Positions 17,944 through 25,925 of a stretch of 64,000 nt of DNA are shown piece by piece (positions within the stretch are counted from its first letter, which is position 1; every line of letters starts with the position of its first letter). Both the position numbers and the translations under genes were made by a program. The notes under the pieces are model-generated. The model had not been told where the DNA came from. It searched no databases and was given only the letters and a program-made list of their open reading frames with translations. The stretch is from Mycobacterium sp. (GTDB lineage Bacteria > Actinomycetota > Actinomycetes > Mycobacteriales > Mycobacteriaceae): the NCBI RefSeq assembly GCF_029961025.1, contig NZ_JASBVP010000003.1:1-64000 (forward strand). The letters are read 5' to 3'.

Positions 17944-18762
17944 ATGGCCAAGCGGCAATCGCTAGCCAAACACCGGCCACCGCCGATGACAATGGCGATG
18001 CCAACGACCTTCGCCCAGCAGCTGCAGTTGACGCTGCCACAGCTAAGGCCCCGCCTGCGCCTGCCGCCCTGGTTTGAGTTCCTGTTCGTTCGGGATCGCA
18101 AGGACCAAGCGGTGCTGAGCGATACCGAGAAGGCGCGCTTTACCTGCGCGCTGGACACGCTGATCGCAAACGGCACCTACGGTAACCTGGTCGCGGTTCA
18201 CGCCGACATGAGCCACCTGATGCATGGCACCCGGCGTTTTCTGCCGTGGCACCGCGTTTACCTGGTCCAGCTTGAGCGGGCAATCCAGGCGATCCACCCG
18301 GATGTGACCATCCCCTACTGGGACTGGACCAAGACCGCAGAAGAAGGTATTCCACCGTGGCTCACCTCGTTCACGCCGACCGTCCCCCTGCCAAACGGTC
18401 AGACGATCTCGGTTATCCGCTCACCGGGAACATCCGCCGATCTCGCGACGGTGGTGTCGAACATTCCGACGATCATGAACGGTGGCACTTTCGATAGCTT
18501 CTGGCAGCCGCTGGAAGCCGTCCATGGCGGACTACACGTGTGGGTCGGCGGATCGATGGCCAGCATCCCCACGGCTCCGGCGGACCCGATCTTCTGGATG
18601 CATCACGCCAACGTCGATCGCTTGTGGTGGGACTGGCAACAGGCCCATCCGGGCATCAACCCCGACTTGACCGGGGCGGGCCTGTCCACTGTCATGGACC
18701 CCTGGTCGACGACCGAACCAGAGACGCGAGACATCGCGGCCATGGGCTACGCGTACGTGTGA
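17944..18762 (+). CDS. Tyrosinase (type-3 copper monooxygenase)
   Basis: The 272-residue protein has both copper sites. CuA is in HADMSHLMHGTRRFLPWHRVY (about residues 84-104) followed by PYWDWTK. CuB is in HGGLHVWVGGS (about 196) and PIFWMHHANVDRLWWDWQ (about 217). Tyrosinases hydroxylate monophenols and oxidise diphenols to quinones. There is no Tat or Sec signal peptide and no caddie-like chaperone gene beside it, unlike Streptomyces melC operons. AAGGGGAG upstream of ATG supports the start. The phosphoesterase gene follows after 21 bases with its own strong ribosome site, so an operon is likely. Confidence 0.92.
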   Translation: MAKRQSLAKHRPPPMTMAMPTTFAQQLQLTLPQLRPRLRLPPWFEFLFVRDRKDQAVLSDTEKARFTCALDTLIANGTYGNLVAVHADMSHLMHGTRRFLPWHRVYLVQLERAIQAIHPDVTIPYWDWTKTAEEGIPPWLTSFTPTVPLPNGQTISVIRSPGTSADLATVVSNIPTIMNGGTFDSFWQPLEAVHGGLHVWVGGSMASIPTAPADPIFWMHHANVDRLWWDWQQAHPGINPDLTGAGLSTVMDPWSTTEPETRDIAAMGYAYV

Positions 18763-18783
18763 CGGCACAGGAGGTGATCGCCA

Positions 18784-20103
18784 GTGGTGACGGGTCTGGC
18801 AGGTGTGGACCACATCGTGGTGCTGATGCTAGAGAACCGGTCATTCGACCATATGCTTGGATTTCTTTACCGGGATAGCGGCAATGTCTCTGCGCGCGGG
18901 GACCCATTCGACGGGCTGACCGGAACCGAGGCCTGCCCAGGTGTCGACGGCACACCGGTGCAGGTCTTCGAGGTCACCCCGACCACGGCGAACGCGTACT
19001 TCCTTCCCGGCGCGGACCCGGGCGAGGGGTTTCTGGCCACCAATGCCCAATTGTTCGGCACCACATCGCCGCCCGTGGGTGCGATTCCCTCGATGCGGGG
19101 ATTCCTCACCGACTACGCGCAAACCCTGCACACTCGAGCCCAACAAGGCTGGTATGTGGTCTCTGGGACCACTGCCGAGTTGATCATGGGCTGCCATACG
19201 CCGGCGACGCTGCCGGTGCTGAGCGCGCTGGCCCGCGGCTACGCGGTGTGTGACCGCTGGTTCGGCTCGGCGCCCACCGAAACCATGCCTAACCGGGCAT
19301 TCGCGTGCGCGGGCACCAGCCAGGGGCACCTCGACGACGTCACCAAGTCGTTCACTGTGCCCAGCATCTTCGGGCTCTGCGGCCAACACGGAATCTCCTG
19401 GAAGCTGTACGGCTACAACCGTAAACCGTTGACCCGGTTGAACTTCCCCGACACCACCAACGCGCCAGCGGCTAATATCGGGCTGTTCAGCGATTTTCAA
19501 AGCGACGCCGCCGCAGGTGCATTGCCCGCATTCGCATTTCTGGAGCCCAGCTGGAATTCGACGGGCAACAGCCAACACCCCAACTATAACGTCGCTCTGG
19601 GCGAGCAACTGATCCTCGATACCTACCGCGCGCTTGCTGGGGGCCCCAAGTGGAGCCAGACGTTGCTGGTGGTTACTTACGACGAGCACGGTGGCTGCTA
19701 CGACCACGTCCCGCCCCCTGCCACCGCCACCCCGCCCGATGACAGCATCGGCGAATACGGCTTCGACTTCACTCGCTTCGGCCCCCGCGTGCCTGCTGTC
19801 TTGGTCAGCCCGCTGATCGCCGCCGGAACAGTCTTTCGAGTGCCCAAGTCAGCCACACCACTGGATCACACCAGCATTCTGGCCACCGTCGAGCACCGCT
19901 TCTCGCTACCAGCCCTGACCCGTCGAGATGCCGCAGCGCCCGATGTCGGTGCTGTGCTGACGCTGTCCGACGTGCGTACCGACGACCCGCTCGCCGGTGT
20001 GAGCGCCCCCCAGCCGCCGCCCATCCCAACCGAATTGGCCGGCAAGCCGGCGCATCTGGACGAAATCCGCACCGAACTCGAAGCGCGCCCGACATGCAGA
20101 TAA
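18784..20103 (+). CDS. Phosphoesterase family protein (phospholipase C / acid phosphatase-like)
   Basis: The 439-residue protein opens with GVDHIVVLMLENRSFDHMLGF, the metal-binding N-terminal signature of the bacterial phospholipase C / AcpA phosphoesterase family (Pfam phosphoesterase). Its second signature is LVVTYDEHGGCYDHVPPP (about residue 297). The start is GTG 18784 with AGGAGG 8 bases upstream. Classical mycobacterial PlcA-D carry a Tat signal; this protein starts directly with the catalytic domain and has none. The substrate is not deducible. Co-transcription with the tyrosinase is likely. Confidence 0.88.
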   Translation: MVTGLAGVDHIVVLMLENRSFDHMLGFLYRDSGNVSARGDPFDGLTGTEACPGVDGTPVQVFEVTPTTANAYFLPGADPGEGFLATNAQLFGTTSPPVGAIPSMRGFLTDYAQTLHTRAQQGWYVVSGTTAELIMGCHTPATLPVLSALARGYAVCDRWFGSAPTETMPNRAFACAGTSQGHLDDVTKSFTVPSIFGLCGQHGISWKLYGYNRKPLTRLNFPDTTNAPAANIGLFSDFQSDAAAGALPAFAFLEPSWNSTGNSQHPNYNVALGEQLILDTYRALAGGPKWSQTLLVVTYDEHGGCYDHVPPPATATPPDDSIGEYGFDFTRFGPRVPAVLVSPLIAAGTVFRVPKSATPLDHTSILATVEHRFSLPALTRRDAAAPDVGAVLTLSDVRTDDPLAGVSAPQPPPIPTELAGKPAHLDEIRTELEARPTCR

Positions 20104-20177
20104 CCGAATCCCTTCGCCCATCAATCGTTTGAGTGCGGCGTCTACATCGCGTCCGCTACCTACAGGATAGGAACACG

Positions 20178-20516
20178 ATGACCACGCCGAGTCCACCGCT
20201 GCCGCAGCAGATCTACCTCATTCGCCACGGCGAGAAACCGGACGACCCGCCAGCCCCGTCGCCCGGCCAGCCCACGCCGCCATCGGGTCCCCCGTTCGGG
20301 GTCGATGTTGACGGCAACCAGAGCGTGCATTCCCACTACGGGTGGTCGGGGATTGTCGGCGGTCGGGGTTATGGGCGGTCAATCCATCTCGGCAGACCGC
20401 CATCGGGCAGCAGGAGACTTCGCGATCCCTTGCTGAGTGAAGTTGGCAATCGATCGGATTCCGGTCCACTGAGCGGACCGCGCTCTTGCCCAATCAGGCT
20501 GCTCGACGCGCAATAG
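20178..20516 (+). pseudogene. Histidine phosphatase (phosphoglycerate mutase-like) fragment
   Basis: ATG 20178 follows AGGATAGGAACACG. The first 50 residues contain the catalytic IYLIRHGEKP motif and GVDVDGNQSVHS, as in short histidine phosphatases. From about residue 55 the sequence no longer resembles the family (GWSGIVGGRGYGRS...) and ends after 112 residues, so the catalytic domain is truncated. The break probably reflects a deletion or frameshift. The tail overlaps the second palindrome at 20461. It is downstream of the phosphoesterase on the same strand. Confidence 0.75.
20461..20480. promoter_or_regulatory. Palindromic operator candidate upstream of glgX
   Basis: CCGGTCCACTGAGCGGACCG is the reverse complement of the element at 17720 with one mismatch in 20. 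It lies about 125 bases upstream of the glgX leader ORF. Flanking bases (CTCTTG..., GCTCGAC.GCGCAATAG) also resemble those after 17739, which suggests a duplicated control region. Confidence 0.55.
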
Positions 20517-20584
20517 ATTTCGCCCCTCGCGGAAATAACCGCGCCAGCGTTCTCGCCAAGGAGACTTAGGAGGAGTTGGCTCGA

Positions 20585-20641
20585 ATGGTCAACGCATCAA
20601 AGGCGGAAGCACGGCTGGCGCGGACCCAGCCCGAACGATGA
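20585..20641 (+). CDS. 18-codon leader ORF coupled to glgX
   Basis: AGGAGGAG at 20568 precedes ATG 20585, which opens an 18-residue frame (MVNASKAEARLARTQPER). Its TGA overlaps the ATG of glgX as ATGA. glgX itself has no ribosome site. The arrangement therefore looks like a leader peptide with translational coupling, or a start region altered by a frameshift. Confidence 0.4.
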   Translation: MVNASKAEARLARTQPER

Positions 20642-22788
20642 CACAGCCCGTCACGGTCGCACCCGGCCACAATCCGATCGAGTTTCACCCGGGCCAGCCG
20701 TCGCCGATGGGCGCAACGCCCGACGCGGAAGGCACGAATTTTGTGGTCTACTCGGCCTCGGCGAGCGAGGGCGGGGTCAGCTTGTGCCTGTTCGCCGATG
20801 ATGGCTCCGAGACCCGGCTGCCGATGACCGCGCGCAGCGGCGACGTCTGGCACGCCTATGTGCCCGGCATCCGTGCCGGGCAGCGCTACGGTTACCGGGT
20901 CAGCGGGCCCTGGAATCCAGGTGCGGGGCTGTGGGCCAATGAGGCCAAGCCGCTGCTGGACCCGTGGTCGAAGGCCATCGACGGCGGCTATGACGGTGAC
21001 TCGTCGGCGTGCGCGCATCTGCCCGGTGACCGCACCAACCCCGACCCGCGCGACTCGGCGCCGCACACCCCTCGCTCGGTGGTGGTCGACCCGAGCTTCG
21101 ACTGGGGTGACGACACACCGCCGGGCATCGCGCTGGCCTACTCGATCATCTACGAAACACATGTGCGAGGCCTGACCAAAGAACACCCCCAGGTGCCCGA
21201 CCCGCTGAAGGGCACCTACGCCGGGCTGGTGAGCGACCCGATCATCAGGCACCTCACTTCGCTGGGGATAACCGCCGTCGAACTGATGCCCGTGCACCAA
21301 TTCCTGCCCGCCGCAAGGCCGGTGCCGGCGGGGCTGACCGACTACTGGGGTTACATGACCGTAGGATTCTTCGCGCCCCACGGCGCCTACAGTTCGGTCG
21401 GCACCCGGGGCCAGCAGGTCACTGAGTTCAAATCGATGGTCAAGGCGCTGCAGCGAGTGAACATCGAAGTAATCCTCGACGTGGTCTACAACCACTCTGC
21501 GGAAGGCAATCCCGACGGGCCGTCGGTGGCGTTCCGCGGCCTGGACAACCCCGCCTACTACTGGCTCGACCCCACCGACCCCAGCAATTACTACGACTAC
21601 AGCGGCACCGGCAACACGCTCGATGTCGGCGAACCCGAAGTGCTGCTGCTGATCCTGTCCAGCCTGCGCTACTGGGTCAGCGAAATGCACGTGGACGGCT
21701 TCCGATTCGACCTGGCCGCCGTGCTGGCCCGCCAGGAGGGCAATCTGGAGAAGTTCGCAGCGTTTTTGGACCTGATCTATCAGGACCCGGTAATCTCACA
21801 GGTCAAGCTGATCGCCGAACCGTGGGACGCCGACGGCGGCTACGTGCTGGGTCAGTTCCCGCCGCCCTGGGCGCAGTGGAACGACCACTACCGCGCCAAC
21901 GTGCGAGACTTCTGGCGGGCACAGGCCGGCATCGGTGACTTGGCCACCCGGCTTGCCGGCTCGGCTGACGTGTTTGCACGCGCGGACCAATCGTCGGAAT
22001 CATCGATCAATGTCGTCACCTGCCACGACGGCTTCACCCTAGCCGACCTAGTTTCGTACAACGGCAAGCACAATCAGGCCAACGGCGAGAACAACCGCGA
22101 TGGCAGCGACGACAACCGGTCCTGGAACTGCGGCGCGGAGGGGCGCCCTACCGATCCGGCTATTGTGGCGCTGCGCGCCCAGCAGAGGCGAAACTTCCTG
22201 GCCACCATGCTGATCTCCCTAGGGGTGCCGATGATTTTGAGCGGCGATGAGATCGGGAGCACCCAGCAAGGTAACAACAACGCCTACTGCCAGGACAACG
22301 CCATCAACTGGTACGACTGGGACCTGGACCAGGAGCGCCGGGATCTGCTCGCGTTCACAGCCCGCGCGATCGGACTCCGCAGGGAACACCCCGTGTTTCG
22401 GCGCGGCAGCTTCTTGACCGGCCAGCAGCCACGGCCCAGCAGCAGCGTGGACGTGGCCTGGTTATGGACGGATGGCACGCCGATGACCTTGGACCGCTGG
22501 AACTCCGGATCGCTGGCATTTGCCGTGTGGCTCAACGGCGCCGCGCTGACCGACACCGATACCGACGGGAAGGTGATCACCGACGACACCTTCATGATCT
22601 TGTTCAACGCCTCGTGGAACCCCCAAGTCTTCACCCTGCCGTCGTCCAGCCTCGGCGCCACGTGGATGCCGGTACTTGACACCACGCAGGCCACCGGATC
22701 ACCGGCGCCGTCGTCAACCGCGGTGCCCGCCGACTCGGGCTACACGTTGAGCTCATGCAGCCTGCTGGTGCTGCGCAGAACAGAGTGA
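20638..22788 (+). CDS. glgX: Glycogen debranching enzyme GlgX/TreX
   Basis: The 716-residue GH13 isoamylase-type enzyme would hydrolyse alpha-1,6 branches of glycogen in the cytoplasm. An N-terminal CBM48 (TNFVVYSASASEGGVSL) precedes the catalytic barrel. The barrel has region I DVVYNHSAEGN, region II DGFRFDLAAVLAR (nucleophile Asp), region III IAEPWDADGGYVLGQFPPPW (acid Glu) and region IV VVTCHDGFTLADLV. NGENNRDGSDDNRSWNCGAEG is typical of GlgX/TreX. Mycobacteria normally carry treX in the treXYZ operon. Here the gene stands among island genes without treY/treZ, so it is probably a second copy. Its translation appears coupled to a short leader. Confidence 0.92.
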   Translation: MTQPVTVAPGHNPIEFHPGQPSPMGATPDAEGTNFVVYSASASEGGVSLCLFADDGSETRLPMTARSGDVWHAYVPGIRAGQRYGYRVSGPWNPGAGLWANEAKPLLDPWSKAIDGGYDGDSSACAHLPGDRTNPDPRDSAPHTPRSVVVDPSFDWGDDTPPGIALAYSIIYETHVRGLTKEHPQVPDPLKGTYAGLVSDPIIRHLTSLGITAVELMPVHQFLPAARPVPAGLTDYWGYMTVGFFAPHGAYSSVGTRGQQVTEFKSMVKALQRVNIEVILDVVYNHSAEGNPDGPSVAFRGLDNPAYYWLDPTDPSNYYDYSGTGNTLDVGEPEVLLLILSSLRYWVSEMHVDGFRFDLAAVLARQEGNLEKFAAFLDLIYQDPVISQVKLIAEPWDADGGYVLGQFPPPWAQWNDHYRANVRDFWRAQAGIGDLATRLAGSADVFARADQSSESSINVVTCHDGFTLADLVSYNGKHNQANGENNRDGSDDNRSWNCGAEGRPTDPAIVALRAQQRRNFLATMLISLGVPMILSGDEIGSTQQGNNNAYCQDNAINWYDWDLDQERRDLLAFTARAIGLRREHPVFRRGSFLTGQQPRPSSSVDVAWLWTDGTPMTLDRWNSGSLAFAVWLNGAALTDTDTDGKVITDDTFMILFNASWNPQVFTLPSSSLGATWMPVLDTTQATGSPAPSSTAVPADSGYTLSSCSLLVLRRTE

Positions 22789-23016
22789 CGATCTGCAGTC
22801 GTTGCATCTTTTCAGCGGCGGCAACACTTGCAAGCAGTGAACGACCCAGATATCAGAAAGGACCGGCACAGGCACCTAGTGTCACGCATTCGGACAGGGA
22901 GATCACTCGAGAGAAAGCAAAAGCTATAGGCGATACGACAGCGCAGATCAGCCAAGCAGATAAGAGCACAAGCCGCTGTGACCAAAAAATCCGCCCAGTA
23001 GAAAAGGAAAGGTGTA

Positions 23017-23256
23017 ATGGCAGGAGACCGACAACCAATCAATCAGCCGTCGATGGCACCTACGACGAAGGTCACCTCCGGGGGCGTGTCCGGCGCACTG
23101 ACCGTCCTGGTGGTGTGGATCCTCGGTCTGCTGCACGTGGCCGTGCCCCCTGAGGTTGCCTCAGCACTCACGGTCGTAATCTCAGTAGTCACCAGTTACT
23201 TTGTAAGGCAACGTGTTCCGACCGCCACTAACAACCGTAGCGCAGGTTATGGCTGA
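23017..23256 (+). CDS. Small holin-like membrane protein
   Basis: The 79-residue protein has a hydrophilic N-terminus and two hydrophobic helices (VSGALTVLVVWILGLLHVAV and VASALTVVISVVTSYFVRQ) joined by a PPE turn. It ends in a polar tail. The architecture resembles mycobacteriophage holins, which make membrane lesions for endolysin release. AAAAGGAAAGG is well placed before ATG 23017. No endolysin, tail or capsid gene is nearby, so it is either a stranded phage gene or a dedicated export/lysis factor for the neighbouring signal-less enzymes. Confidence 0.65.
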   Translation: MAGDRQPINQPSMAPTTKVTSGGVSGALTVLVVWILGLLHVAVPPEVASALTVVISVVTSYFVRQRVPTATNNRSAGYG

Positions 23257-23307
23257 GCAGCCGGTGATAAAAGCAGCAGCGCGACAAGGCGGCCTATCCC
23301 GATAACG

Positions 23308-23448
23308 CTAGCGGGAAGCGGTCTGCGACGTGCGGGCCTTGCGTAGTGAGGATCGCATGATTCGAAGTAGGGCGTTGCTGCTGGGCAGCGGCAACTCCTT
23401 AACAAGCGCGTGCCATGGCTGTTCGACATGATCGAATTCTCTGGCCAT
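23308..23448 (-). CDS. Possible small protein (46 aa), unrecognised
   Basis: This frame starts at ATG 23448 after a GGCGGG stretch and reads FDHVEQPWHALVKELPLPSS then LLRIMRSSLRKA to TAG. Composition looks protein-like and ends in a basic amphipathic helix. No family is recognised, and it could be a remnant of a larger gene. Confidence 0.25.
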   Translation of the reverse strand: MAREFDHVEQPWHALVKELPLPSSNALLRIMRSSLRKARTSQTASR

Positions 23449-23614
23449 CCCGCCGGCGCCTGCTATTCGCCTCAAAGCACGGCGACCAGAAGCGGGAGAA
23501 GGAGCGTCGCTGCTCGGCGACTGCACTCGCGGCGACCTATAGGCATCGCACAGGCGCAAAGATCCTGAGGGGCAGTCGCGTACGAGCATTTGGAGACGCC
23601 TCGGCCACTCGCGG

Positions 23615-24144
23615 TTACCCGCCCAGGCCCGCCGCCGAGAGGACCGCCCACAGGATCTCCGGGTGACGGTTGGCGCTGTGCGCACCGCTGAATGCCGAAA
23701 GGTTAGCGCAGATCACGCCATTGGCATCGACGTCATAAAAAGTTCCGCGCTGGAAGCCATAGGGCTTGCCGGCGGCCTGCAGCACGACGCCGAGCAGGGG
23801 CGGGTTCTGCTGATATCCGTCGTGGCCCATGGTCCCCGGCGATAAACCGAATCGGTGGCCGATTCGCTGTCTTGGTTGGCGAGTATGCTGGCCGCCGGAT
23901 ACCACCAGCCGAGGGCGCGGTCGGCACTGCTGAAGGTGGCCAGCAGCGGGCCGTCGACCCGGTCGCCGCTGCCGGCCAGCGCTCCGGCACGGTTTTTCAT
24001 CTCGTAGTAGCTCATCGTGGGCAGGACTTCTCGCGCTCCGTTCCACAACCCGGCGAACGGGTTTCCGATGCCCTCGACGTTGCGTGCACTTAAGGGATCC
24101 ATCGCCGCAGAGTGTCCGAAAGCGGTGGCGGTGTCGACGGTCAC
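23615..24144 (-). pseudogene. Alpha/beta-hydrolase-like protein, C-terminal part, frameshifted
   Basis: Two minus-strand frames join to one sensible protein. The first runs from about 24144 (VTVDTATAFGHSAAMDPLSA, NPFAGLWNGAREVLPTMSYY, LLATFSSADRALGWWYPAAS). The second runs from about 23835 to the stop at 23615 (GTMGHDGYQQNPPLLG, GTFYDVDANGVICANLSAFS, GAHSANRHPEILWAVLSAAG). The Asp in FSSADRALG and the His in SGAHS could be catalytic residues of an alpha/beta-hydrolase whose N-terminal half is gone. The family assignment is tentative. The 5' part abuts the TraA remnant on the other strand. Confidence 0.5.
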
Positions 24145-24217
24145 GAGCGCGGGCTCGCGGCGATGTGGCGCGGCGATGCGCGTGGTCTGCGGCTGGATCG
24201 TGACGCATTTCAGGAGG

Positions 24218-25350
24218 CGCGGGCGGCTCGGCACGCAGCTGCCGATCGACATCGACGGGGATACCCGCCCGCCGCGGCAGGTGGTGGAAGGCGCGGTCGG
24301 CGAGGTGGCGATGCGGCTGACCGCGCCGCGGGCGGTGCATCAGCGTGAGGGCCACGAACGCTACACCCTCGACTGCATCCTGGCCGAAGAAGTGGTGCTG
24401 CTGGATCAGGTCGACGCCCGCGGCCCCCGCGCCCAGCTGTGGGTTACCCAGCGCGACACCGCGGGGCTGTCGGCGGATGAGAAACGCGCCGTAGAGAACG
24501 TCGCGACCTCGCCGTGGCCGGTGTGCCCGCTGGCTGTGCCGGCCGGGGCGGGCAAGACCAGTTCGATGGGCGCCCTTGGAGGCGGCCGCACACCGCTCCA
24601 ACCGACGTGTTGTGCTATTGGCGCCGACCGGAAAAGCCGTCGACGTCGCCGTGCGCGAGGATGTCGGCGACACCGGTTACACCGTCGCCAAGCCCTCAAA
24701 TCGTTGGGTGACGAAACGCTGCGACTGGATCGGCGCACCGTGGTGGTCGTCAACGAGGCGGGCATGGTGGGCACCGACGATCTGCGCCAACTCCTCACCG
24801 CGAGAACAGGCGCCGGGGTCAAGACCGTGCTCGTCGGCGACGCCCACCGGCTCGCCCCGGTAACGGCCCGCGGCAGCATGTTCGCTCAGCTCTGTTCGGA
24901 TCTGCCGTGGGCGCAGCGCCTCTCGGAAGTGTGGCGGATGCGCGACCTGAACGAACAGGCCGCGTCGCTGGGGTTGCGTGATGGTGGGCTGGCCCCCGTC
25001 AGGCGGGCTGTCGAGTGGTACCGCAGTCATGAGCGACTGCACACCGGCGATGAGATCGCCATGGCCCACGACGCCCTGCAGCGGTATCGTGCCGACACCG
25101 CGGCTGGCGAGGACGCCCTGCTAGTTTGCGCGTGTGGCCGCGCGCCGCCTCGACGACGGTGCCCGCGCCGCCTTCAGCGGCGACTACTTCCGCGGCCACA
25201 TCACTCACGGCTATGCGGTCACCATGCATTCCGCGCAGGGCGTCACCGCCGACACTATCCATGCCGTGCTCGGCGAGAACACCACCCGCGCGCTGCTGTA
25301 CGTCGCGATGACCCGCGGCCGCGGGTCCAACACCGCCTACCTACGCGCCC
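24218..25350 (+). pseudogene. TraA/MobF-type conjugative relaxase-helicase, degenerate helicase half
   Basis: Scattered frames encode consecutive blocks of the TraA (TrwC/TraI-like) RecD-type helicase domain. The visible blocks are LPIDIDGDTRPPRQVVEGAV, AGLSADEKRAVENVA, Walker A VPAGAGKTSSM, VVVVNEAGMVGTDDLRQLL (Walker B-like NEAG), VLVGDAHRLAPVTARGSMF, and in another frame [20 protein letters not shown] with [19 protein letters not shown]. Several frameshifts (about 24590, 24690 and 25130) and loss of the N-terminal relaxase domain make it non-functional. It marks DNA derived from a conjugative plasmid or integrative element. Confidence 0.8.
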
Positions 25351-25650
25351 AGGAGATCCACCGGTCCAGGGCCTCTTTGCCTTCCTCGCCTGTGACCGAA
25401 AATACATGTCGCAGGAGACTCTTTGAGCAGATAGGCGCGGTCCGCGGCATCGGCGGACACATGAGTGAGCTGCGCGCAGCGTTCGGCGCCCAGGGCGTCA
25501 AAGAAGCGCACGCAGGGTAGCGGTGTCGCACCCGGGCGCCGCCCACACCAGCCGGCCACCGTCGTGATCAACCACCACCGTGATTCTGTGGTGGCGCTTG
25601 TAGGAGATTTCATCAATGCCGATCCGGCGCCTGTCCGCTTATCGACACCC
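25337..25650 (-). pseudogene. ISL3-family transposase fragment
   Basis: The minus strand reads RRIGIDEISYKRHHR, VVVDHDGGRLVWAAPG and [19 protein letters not shown], the catalytic core of ISL3 transposases (first Asp in GIDE). After AYLLKES a frameshift leads to [19 protein letters not shown]. Both ends are missing and no inverted repeats were found. It abuts the TraA remnant. Confidence 0.75.
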
Positions 25651-25830
25651 AGCAGCCCACGCCATAACCTCACAGTGCGCACGTCGTTGCCCGCTCCTTT
25701 GGTTCCTGACCTTCGACAAGCCAGAATCCTTAAGCGACAACGACGTGCGCCCTCTCAGAACAGCAGCCCGCCCACGGAAATGCCAGAAGAGCCGGAGAAT
25801 TCCGCAATTCAGGTAGTTCAAATTCGGCGA

Positions 25831-25849
25831 TAGAGTAGTCCGTTACGCG
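25831..25849. promoter_or_regulatory. Recurrent dyad motif (GTAG-N4-TTACGCG) before the beta-propeller gene
   Basis: TAGAGTAGTCCGTTACGCG lies 77 bases upstream of the beta-propeller start and matches the element at 8917 at 17 of 19 positions. TAGAGT could also serve as a -10 hexamer. Confidence 0.4.
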
Positions 25850-25925
25850 TTTCTTGCACCCACCGCGCACCTATAGTTCGGACTCAACTTGATGGTTGCA
25901 TGGTTCTTGAGCGCGGGAGGATCCC

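Noticed and set aside
23017-23256. Prophage
   Set aside because: Apart from the holin-like gene there is no integrase, portal, capsid, tail or lysin gene nearby, so a prophage call is not justified.
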